Part shown: positions 16,336 to 22,868 of the stretch, piece after piece
Layout of the letters: every line of letters starts with the position of its first letter
Position numbering within the stretch: position 1 is the first letter of the stretch
IMG/VR virus record: IMGVR_UViG_3300007735_000791
Coordinates: 1-64,000 of that record
Source of the DNA: a virus
Direction: 5' to 3' (one strand)
DNA length: 64,000 nt
Notes under the pieces: model-generated
Seen by the model: the letters and a program-made list of their open reading frames with translations, nothing else
Told to the model about the DNA's origin: nothing
Database searches by the model: none
Made by a program: the position numbers and the translations under genes

Positions 16336-16968
16336 ATGGCGGGTTTTACAATCCCCAATGCACCAGATACCAATAAATCAACACTGGACCAATCAGAGCC
16401 AGACCGCGTTGATTTTGAGATTCTAGGCAATCGCAGAAAAGGCGTTGTTTCTGGTGCTGCAGTAACTGTTGTTTCTGGCAACATTGTTGCTGTTGCTTCT
16501 GGCTCTATTGCATATGAAGGAACTGATTATGCACTGTCGGCTAACGGTTCATACTCATTGTCAAGTGCTCCAACTTCTGGAAACCGTTTTGATTTAGTAG
16601 TTGCTAGGTATGCAACCTCTGCTGTAACTATTCAAACAGTTACTGGAACTGCCAGTTCTACAAACCCAGTATTTCCAGCGCTTCCTTCTACCGATATTGT
16701 TCTTGCAGCAATTTTACGTCGTGCCAACGAATCAATTGTTGCAAACGACATTATTGACAAACGGGCTTTTTGTTTGGCATCTACTCCATCAACTATTACT
16801 TTAGGTACAAACACAACTGGTGATTATGTTGCATCCCTTGTTGCTGGAACTGGTATTACATTAACAAACAACAGCGGTGAAGGTGCTACACCTACAATTG
16901 CAGTAAGCAGTGTTCCACTATCTGGTGATGATGACCAAATTGTTCTTGGCTCGCAAGTATTTGGTTAA
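16336..16968 (+). CDS. Beta-rich structural protein sharing a module with the tail fibre
   Basis: 210 residues. The N-terminal half (PDRVDFEILGNRRKGVVSG, then NRFDLVVARY and DIVLAAILRR) resembles upper parts of phage fibre or appendage proteins. The C-terminal part (LGTNTTGDYV, AGTGITLTNNSGEGATPTI) is clearly related to the module at 553-654 of the first gene. It lies among neck genes rather than fibre genes, so it may be a head or collar fibre. Family inference only. Confidence 0.6.
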   Translation: MAGFTIPNAPDTNKSTLDQSEPDRVDFEILGNRRKGVVSGAAVTVVSGNIVAVASGSIAYEGTDYALSANGSYSLSSAPTSGNRFDLVVARYATSAVTIQTVTGTASSTNPVFPALPSTDIVLAAILRRANESIVANDIIDKRAFCLASTPSTITLGTNTTGDYVASLVAGTGITLTNNSGEGATPTIAVSSVPLSGDDDQIVLGSQVFG

Positions 16969-16976
16969 CGGTCAAT

Positions 16977-17129
16977 ATGACCGAAAGGCCAATCCCTAAG
17001 CCAACTGGAACGGTACAAGACGCAACTCGTGTGCGAAGAATGATGGTTCATCGCCAACGAGAAGCATACCCAGCAATTAATTATCCAGACCAAGACACCA
17101 TCCCTGGTGTAGATTCGGCGGATGAATAA
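16977..17129 (+). CDS. 50-residue protein in the neck cluster
   Basis: A short open frame beginning MTERPIPKPTGTVQ and ending IPGVDSADE, filling the gap between the appendage gene and the neck gene. Its stop overlaps the next ATG (TAATG), the junction used throughout this genome, which supports it being real. Pro- and Arg-rich, probably disordered. No family recognised. No strong ribosome site is visible. Confidence 0.5.
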   Translation: MTERPIPKPTGTVQDATRVRRMMVHRQREAYPAINYPDQDTIPGVDSADE

Positions 17130-17938
17130 TGGCTCATTTTAATCCAGTAATAGTTGAAGAAGTTACTACACTTGCTCGTAACTTTTTACGTGATTTTCCA
17201 AAGTTCTTTCAAACTTCTTTTGAGGCAACCACTCGTACATACGAATTAGGACACCCAAACATTGATACAGATAGTTTATACATTGCTATATACACATCTT
17301 CTACACCTACAGAATTGGCTGCTTCGGCATTTTCATTAGATGCTAGAAACGGTATTTTAAGATTAAGTAGCACCCCAGCAGCCAACAGCAGTCTTATGGT
17401 TGAAGGTTATCACTACGAATGGATTTTGCCAGCAGACCTTAAGTTTTATGCACATCATGCTATTGAAGAACATGTTTACAATCTGTCTACACCATTAGAA
17501 AACATGTCTGGAATTGTTATTGACACAATTGGAATGGCAACAGTTGTTAATTCTTTGTGGGCTTTGTTGAGCGAATATAGCCGAGACATTGACGTAATGA
17601 CTTCTGAATCGGTTCACATTCCTGGCAGTCAACGTTTTAGAATGGTTCAAAGCCTTCTTGAATATTGGCAACGACAGTACGAAAATCAAGCACGTGCTCT
17701 TAACATTGGTGTTAATCGCATTGAAGTGATGAACCTAAGCCGAGTTTCACGAACTACAAATCGTTACATACCAATCTACCGCGCTCGTGAAATTGGTGAT
17801 TATGGTCCAATTGAACGAGTGTTTCCAGAACGAGATAAAGGAACTATTGAAATTGAGGATAAAGGCGACGACCTAAGAGAGGACGTATTTGTAGATACAA
17901 ATCCTCCTAGCAGTCTCTATAACACTGGACACTTTTAA
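17129..17938 (+). CDS. Head-tail connector / neck protein
   Basis: 269 residues, mixed alpha/beta. Features: VEEVTTLARNFLRDFPKFFQ near the start, a beta-rich middle, then a long helical part with SGIVIDTIGMATVVNSLWALL and FRMVQSLLEYWQRQYENQA. Placement after the capsid gene and before the other completion proteins fits an adaptor docking onto the portal. No family name is claimed. Its stop overlaps the next ATG by one base. Confidence 0.6.
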   Translation: MAHFNPVIVEEVTTLARNFLRDFPKFFQTSFEATTRTYELGHPNIDTDSLYIAIYTSSTPTELAASAFSLDARNGILRLSSTPAANSSLMVEGYHYEWILPADLKFYAHHAIEEHVYNLSTPLENMSGIVIDTIGMATVVNSLWALLSEYSRDIDVMTSESVHIPGSQRFRMVQSLLEYWQRQYENQARALNIGVNRIEVMNLSRVSRTTNRYIPIYRAREIGDYGPIERVFPERDKGTIEIEDKGDDLREDVFVDTNPPSSLYNTGHF

Positions 17939-18477
17939 TGGACGCCCGAACTGAACTAGGGCTTATCAGAAAACGTTACCGAGAATATTCTCGGTTAGTC
18001 GGTGAGTCTATTATCTACTATGAGTTTCTTCCGTTTGGAAACGCCGCTAGTTCTACTGGTTCATACTTTGATGACGTCTACGATGAAGGAATAAAAGGAA
18101 CTGGAGGACGTAAATATAAAAAAGGTATTATCCTTCCAGTCTTGATGATTACAGAAACTGAAGACCAAAAGCGTTCAATTCCAGAAGGTCGTCAGCCAAT
18201 TGAAGTCGTTAATTTTGTAGCCTCGGTAGAAGACTTTAGGTCTGCTGGAATAACTAACGTTTGGGAATATAAAACCCATCTTAATGACCTATTTACGTAC
18301 GACGGAAGATACTTTACTGTAACTTCTTACAAAGTTCGCGGTAGAGCCAAAGACGACATTATCGTAGTAGTTGAAGGTCTTGAAGTGTACTTTAACCAAG
18401 AGTACCCTTTTGACCCAAACCCCACGTTTACTAATATCAGTAACCTTCCTTGGCCTTCTAAACTTCCTAGTATCTGA
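17938..18477 (+). CDS. Head-tail connector / neck protein
   Basis: 179 residues. Helical start (TELGLIRKRYREYSRLVGE) then a beta-rich body (GIILPVLMITETEDQKRS; YFTVTSYKVRGRAKDDIIVV). Size and order, second after the adaptor candidate, fit a head-closure or stopper protein. Assignment comes from gene order; no catalytic motif or named family is visible. Confidence 0.55.
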   Translation: MDARTELGLIRKRYREYSRLVGESIIYYEFLPFGNAASSTGSYFDDVYDEGIKGTGGRKYKKGIILPVLMITETEDQKRSIPEGRQPIEVVNFVASVEDFRSAGITNVWEYKTHLNDLFTYDGRYFTVTSYKVRGRAKDDIIVVVEGLEVYFNQEYPFDPNPTFTNISNLPWPSKLPSI

Positions 18478-18491
18478 TAAACTTGATTTAA

Positions 18492-18509
18492 CTTTAGCGA
18501 GCGCTAAAG
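18492..18509 (+). other. Small hairpin in neck-gene gap
   Basis: CTTTAGC-GAGC-GCTAAAG is a perfect 7-bp stem in the 71-base gap between two neck genes. No T run follows, so termination is unlikely; an RNA stability or translation role is possible. The rest of the gap shows no gene. Confidence 0.35.
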
Positions 18510-18548
18510 GGTACAACTGCCTAGAAGAATTGGAGTGCATTAACAAGC

Positions 18549-18962
18549 ATGTCGTCTGCCGCACGTTCTTCTAGACCATCATTTATTTCTGGTGAGTTTG
18601 AAGTTGTACGATATGCAGAATTCTTGGCTAAAAACTATGCTAGTGCTTTGGCTCAGGCTATCAAAGAAAGCACTAAAGAAGAAACTATTGCCTTACAGGA
18701 AAGGGCTAAAAACTCTAAGACTGATTGGACTAAAGTTTCAGATAGTTTAGAAGTTACTTACAATGAAAGCACTGGAACTGTTGATTACGGAATACCTGGT
18801 AATGACGAAAAAGCCCGTCTTGCTACAGACCTTGAGTATGGTGTTCCAACAAAAGTTGCCCCACAACCGTTGCTTCGTTCACAAGTTTTAGGAAATCAAA
18901 CAGAACTTAGCAATAAAATTGCTAATAAAGTTCATGCTAAATTAACGGCAAAATACCGATGA
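18549..18962 (+). CDS. Tail completion protein, HK97 gp10-like
   Basis: 137 residues. Helices (AEFLAKNYASALAQAIKESTKEE) lead into a beta part (LEVTYNESTGTVDYGIPG), then ATDLEYGVPTKVAPQPLLRS, which fits the 'E-G-x-x-x-x-P-x-P-F/L-L-R' end of HK97-gp10 family proteins. These join the tail to the head or terminate it. The next gene overlaps by four bases (ATGA). Confidence 0.6.
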   Translation: MSSAARSSRPSFISGEFEVVRYAEFLAKNYASALAQAIKESTKEETIALQERAKNSKTDWTKVSDSLEVTYNESTGTVDYGIPGNDEKARLATDLEYGVPTKVAPQPLLRSQVLGNQTELSNKIANKVHAKLTAKYR

Positions 18963-19681
18963 GTAGAGTTGGTTTTCTCCTTGCCGAAGATGAGGCTCTT
19001 AAAAACTTGTTTGCAGGAATGACCGTTCCCGATGACAGAAACAACGAACGTCCAGTAGAAGTCTTTTTTAGATATCCAGAAGGTGAAACAGAACGTTCAT
19101 ATCCATTTGTTACTTTGGAACACATTGATATTATTCATGCTAGAAATAGGCAGCATTCAGAATCTGATATCTACTACAGAACTGGTGCAGGAGCCGCACC
19201 TGCTATTCCAGCAGGTTCTGCAAATCGTATGGATTATTGGCCTAGCGTATCTACTAACTTTAACTTTAAAACAAACAAAAATAGTTACGCTTACCTAGAG
19301 GCTAACGAACATGTCCCTGTTGACTTGCTTTACCAAATCTCTACGTTTACACGAACAGCCTTACATGACAGGTACCTAACTGCAAAAATGTTGACCGAGA
19401 TATTTCCTTGGCGAAAAGGGTTTATTGATATTGGAGCAGATGGAACCATTAGGCGTTTAGACCTGTTGGACTGGACTACAGCAGACCTACTTGACCCAGA
19501 GGCTGGCTATCGCAAACGTATTTTCCGAAAAGTTTACACCGTACAAATGACCGCCGAGATTCCATCGTCTCGTATTGTGGGCACTAAGGCGGTTACTACA
19601 GTTGTTGGCGGTGTTGAGCGAATTAACAGCGTCAATGGAAGCGTATATAATATGAGCACTAACTCTGAAGAACAATTTTAA
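18959..19681 (+). CDS. Tail terminator-like protein
   Basis: 240 residues. Begins MSRVGFLLAEDEALKNLF, then VFFRYPEGETERSYPFVTLEHIDI, and later YLTAKMLTEIFPWRKGFIDI with DGTIRRLDLLDW. The fold pattern resembles tail terminator proteins of contractile phages, and it sits directly before the sheath gene where such a protein is expected. Call from order and outline, not a recognised family. Confidence 0.5.
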   Translation: MSRVGFLLAEDEALKNLFAGMTVPDDRNNERPVEVFFRYPEGETERSYPFVTLEHIDIIHARNRQHSESDIYYRTGAGAAPAIPAGSANRMDYWPSVSTNFNFKTNKNSYAYLEANEHVPVDLLYQISTFTRTALHDRYLTAKMLTEIFPWRKGFIDIGADGTIRRLDLLDWTTADLLDPEAGYRKRIFRKVYTVQMTAEIPSSRIVGTKAVTTVVGGVERINSVNGSVYNMSTNSEEQF

Positions 19682-19713
19682 AGAATATTAATGTGTATAG
19701 TTTCAATATCTAA

Positions 19714-19721
19714 GGTATACT
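19714..19721 (+). promoter_or_regulatory. Promoter-like box GGTATACT before tail sheath
   Basis: GGTATACT occupies the 61-base gap before the sheath gene, 22 bases before its ATG and ahead of the ribosome site (TAAGGAG). It shares the TATACT core with other gaps. A sheath promoter makes sense because sheath protein is needed in large amounts. No strong -35 box is visible. Confidence 0.45.
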
Positions 19722-19742
19722 TTCTGTAAGGAGTAATCCACA

Positions 19743-21230
19743 ATGGCATTTCAACGACCTGGCGTTTACGTATCTGAAGGCGCCTTTACTACATCACAAA
19801 CTTCTGGCACAGCCACGGTATCTGCTGGCTTTATTGCGCCTGCACCACGTGGTCCAGTTGTTCCAACAAAGGTAACGTCATGGACAGCGTATAAATCACT
19901 GTACGGTGATATTGAAGACGCTTATGACCTTCCATACGCGGTTTATCACTATTTTGCAAATGGTGGTCGCAGCGCATATGTTTCTCGTGTATACGATTCT
20001 TCTGATGCTGCTTCTGCATCAGCAAACGTTGCTGGAACAGTTAACGGTGGCGGTTCCACTACTGTATTTAAAGTACGCGCTGCAAACCCTGGAACTTGGG
20101 GCAACAACCTTACTGTGTCCGTAACCGCTGGGTTGGTTACTGGTAATGAACCAACTTTTAACTTAATTGTTAAATTGAACGGAACAGAAGTTGAACGTTG
20201 GAACGAAGTCAGTCTTGATTTGAATTCCAATCGTTATTTGGGAACGGTAGTAAATACTTATTCTACATATATTACGGTTTCAAACATTGCTACATATACT
20301 TCTGCTTTCACTGTTACTGCAGTATCTAACTCTGCATTGGCATCTGGCGCAGATGGCTCAACTCCTGCTAACGCAGATTGGGAAGACGCGGTAGACGCAT
20401 TTGATTCAGTTAACGAAGAATTAGTTCTTAACTTGGTCAACAAAACAACTGCTGCAGTTGTCAACTACGCATTATCATATGCTGAAACTCGTGGAGATTG
20501 TTTTGTAGTTATTGACCCAGCATCGGTTACATCAGGTGCTGATGCAGTTTCTGCTATTTCTGGATATACGGCTTCTTCATACGGTGCTGTGTATTATCCA
20601 AAACTTAAGATGGTTGACCCATCAAAAACTGGTGCTGCTGCAATTCGCGATACTGCACCTGGTGGGGCTATTCTTGGGTTGTATTCACGAGTTGAAGCAG
20701 AACGAACAGTTGCAAAAGCACCTGCTGGTTTTGGTTACGACGTTCGTAATGCTTTTGGTCTTGTAACTTCGTTTACCGAAGCAGAACAAGGAACAATGTA
20801 TGATGCTCACGTAAACACCATGAAAGCAATTCCTGGTGCTGGTGTAATCATCAACGGTGCTCGCACTTTGAAAAAAACAGATATCACAAAGTATGTTCCA
20901 ACACGTCGTAGTCTTAACTACGTCAAGGCTCAATCAAAGCGCCTTACAGACTTTGCAGTATTTGAACCAAACAATGAACGTCTTTGGACAAACATTCAAG
21001 TTCGCCTATCTAAGTTTCTTGCTGAGTTTTGGAGTGCAGGAGGTCTTAAAGGGCGTAACACAAGCGAAGCGTTTTATGTTTTGTGCGATTCAACAAACAA
21101 CACAACAAACACGATTGAAAATGGTGAAGTTCATGTAGAGGTCGGGATTGCACTGCAAACTCCTGCCGAATTTATTGTTATTGAAGTTAGCCAATTTGTT
21201 GGCGGCTCAAATCTGAACGAAACTGTTTAA
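19743..21230 (+). CDS. Tail sheath protein
   Basis: 495 residues; forms the contractile outer tube that drives DNA injection. The N-terminus (FQRPGVYVSEGAF), then GPVVPTKVTSWTAYKSLYG and YAVYHYFANGGRSAYVSRV are the classic sheath opening. The C-terminal end (DSTNNTTNTIENGEVHVEVG, then PAEFIVIEVSQF) is the conserved inner handshake region. Start follows TAAGGAG. This gene defines the phage as having a contractile tail. Confidence 0.93.
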   Translation: MAFQRPGVYVSEGAFTTSQTSGTATVSAGFIAPAPRGPVVPTKVTSWTAYKSLYGDIEDAYDLPYAVYHYFANGGRSAYVSRVYDSSDAASASANVAGTVNGGGSTTVFKVRAANPGTWGNNLTVSVTAGLVTGNEPTFNLIVKLNGTEVERWNEVSLDLNSNRYLGTVVNTYSTYITVSNIATYTSAFTVTAVSNSALASGADGSTPANADWEDAVDAFDSVNEELVLNLVNKTTAAVVNYALSYAETRGDCFVVIDPASVTSGADAVSAISGYTASSYGAVYYPKLKMVDPSKTGAAAIRDTAPGGAILGLYSRVEAERTVAKAPAGFGYDVRNAFGLVTSFTEAEQGTMYDAHVNTMKAIPGAGVIINGARTLKKTDITKYVPTRRSLNYVKAQSKRLTDFAVFEPNNERLWTNIQVRLSKFLAEFWSAGGLKGRNTSEAFYVLCDSTNNTTNTIENGEVHVEVGIALQTPAEFIVIEVSQFVGGSNLNETV

Positions 21231-21239
21231 GGAGAAATA

Positions 21240-21884
21240 ATGGCTATTTCACAACGTACTGACCCACTTCGTAATTTTAAATTCCAAATTCAAATTGTGG
21301 GCGCACCTGACCTAACAAGTCACACTTCATCAGGAACTGGCACAGGTCTTGATGGTCTTGGCTTTGCTGAAATGTCTGGTTTGAGTGTTACCAACGAATT
21401 GATTGCTTACCGTGAAGGTGGCATGAACACACACCCACACAAAATGGTTGGTCAATCAGACTTCCCACCAGTGTCGTTTAGCCGTGGTGTTTTTTCAAAT
21501 CAAGCGCAAATGTGGAAATGGCAAACATTTATCCACTCATGGCAACAAGGAACAGCGGCTACTGGAAGCACTGGTTTGTTAAAATCAGGAGGTAGCAATG
21601 ACTACCGTTGCGATATTGTTGTTCGTGTTTTTGACCACCCTTACACTCGTAACGACGGTATTGGTGGCTCATACCAAGCAACTGATTTGCCTGCAGGAGA
21701 CACAAAACCAGGTAAAGTTCAATTAGCATTTAAATTGTTTAATTGCTGGCCTGGTGTTTTTGCAATGAACGGTCTTAACGCTGGTGACAACGGTATTTTG
21801 ATTCAACAAATGACCGTGCACCATGAAGGCTTCTATGTTGCATTTACTGAGAACGAAATTGACCAAATTGGAACTACTCGTTAA
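21240..21884 (+). CDS. Tail tube protein, T4 gp19-like
   Basis: 214 residues. DPLRNFKFQIQIVG near the start, LGFAEMSGLSVTNELIAYREG, then VSFSRGVFSNQAQMWKWQ are characteristic of gp19-family tube proteins of contractile phages and injection systems. It stacks as hexameric rings inside the sheath. It begins ten bases after the sheath gene with GGAG upstream. Slightly longer than T4 gp19, with extra loops (GTAATGSTGLLKSGG). Confidence 0.9.
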   Translation: MAISQRTDPLRNFKFQIQIVGAPDLTSHTSSGTGTGLDGLGFAEMSGLSVTNELIAYREGGMNTHPHKMVGQSDFPPVSFSRGVFSNQAQMWKWQTFIHSWQQGTAATGSTGLLKSGGSNDYRCDIVVRVFDHPYTRNDGIGGSYQATDLPAGDTKPGKVQLAFKLFNCWPGVFAMNGLNAGDNGILIQQMTVHHEGFYVAFTENEIDQIGTTR

Positions 21885-21918
21885 TTAATTTAATAATTTA
21901 CAACTTAAGGAGCACTAT

Positions 21919-22719
21919 ATGTCTACTGAACTTTCGTCTCAAGCCGAGGCTGTAAACCAAGCACTTCAAGAACCAGCACCTAAGGTAGACCTTCCAACAA
22001 GTTTAAAGGTTGACCTTTTTCGTGGTTTATACGAACCTTCTTCAAAAGAGTGGTATACAACTGCAACTGTTCGTGAACTTAACGGAGAAGACGAAGAGGC
22101 TCTTTCTGCTTTTGACGTTCAAAAAAACGTTACCTATTCGGAGTATATGACCCATCTTTTAAAACGTGGGGTTGTAACAATTGGAAATGTTGAAGTAAAA
22201 GGTAGAGCAGAAATCATTGACGACTTAATTGTTGGCGATAGAGATGCTTTGTTTTTGGGAGTTTTAAAAGCAACTTATGGTCGTTATCGTGAGTTTCAAG
22301 TAACTTGTCGCGAATGTAGTGGAGACAACGACATTACTATAGACCTAGATACAGACTTTAAAAGCGAGCCTGTAAAAGTAAACCTTCACCAACCAATTGA
22401 TGTAAAACTAAAAAACAACACCACAGTTCAACTACGCTATCCAACTGGTGGTGATAGCCAAATTGCTGGTAAACGTGGTAAAACTACGGCTGAACAAAAT
22501 ACTATTATCTTGTCACGATGTGCATTATTAGACGGTAAAACTACTGCTGAAAAAGAGGCGTGGGCTAGGGGGTTGTCATTGGCTGACCGTAACAAGTTAG
22601 TTAAAGCCCTCTTCTCGGCGCAACCAGGGCCTCGTATGGAAGAGGTGGAAACCCAATGCTCCCACTGTAATGCTAAGATAGTACTAGCATTAGATTGGGT
22701 CGCACTTTTATTTGGCTAA
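21919..22719 (+). CDS. Tail assembly chaperone / T4 gp26-like protein with zinc ribbon
   Basis: 266 residues between tube and tape measure, the standard tail-chaperone site. The core (TATVRELNGEDEEALSAF, then RDALFLGVLKATYGRYRE) resembles gp26-like baseplate hub proteins and chaperones. Two C-x2-C pairs (VTCRECSGD and TQCSHCNAK) can form a zinc ribbon. The last codons overlap a second open frame, shifted +1, that reads like the missing chaperone extension. Whether this gene makes chaperone, hub protein or both is uncertain. Confidence 0.65.
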   Translation: MSTELSSQAEAVNQALQEPAPKVDLPTSLKVDLFRGLYEPSSKEWYTTATVRELNGEDEEALSAFDVQKNVTYSEYMTHLLKRGVVTIGNVEVKGRAEIIDDLIVGDRDALFLGVLKATYGRYREFQVTCRECSGDNDITIDLDTDFKSEPVKVNLHQPIDVKLKNNTTVQLRYPTGGDSQIAGKRGKTTAEQNTIILSRCALLDGKTTAEKEAWARGLSLADRNKLVKALFSAQPGPRMEEVETQCSHCNAKIVLALDWVALLFG

Positions 22720-22861
22720 TCTAGTCAGGGTTTATTGGGAGTACGAAGCGATTGCCTCTACGTATAGGGGTTTTGGTCTAAAAGACCTTAAAACTATGAC
22801 GGTAAGACAACGAGCATACTGGTTCAGGATGGCTAGTTGGCGAAACTCCAGTGGAGGCTAA
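22694..22861 (+). CDS. Out-of-frame tail chaperone extension, likely made by frameshifting
   Basis: The frame +1 to the preceding gene is open from 22694 to the TAA at 22859. It reads LANLVRVYWEYEAIA, then YRGFGLKDLKTMTVRQRAYW and FRMASWRNSSGG, closely like the second chaperone part of other phages. There is no ATG or ribosome site; a TTG at 22712 is the only start candidate. A +1 (or -2) shift near CTT-TTA-TTT (22705-22713), where tRNA on CTT can slip to TTT, would fuse it to the first part. Start and mechanism are inferred. Confidence 0.65.
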   Translation: MGSHFYLANLVRVYWEYEAIASTYRGFGLKDLKTMTVRQRAYWFRMASWRNSSGG

Positions 22862-22868
22862 TTAAATA

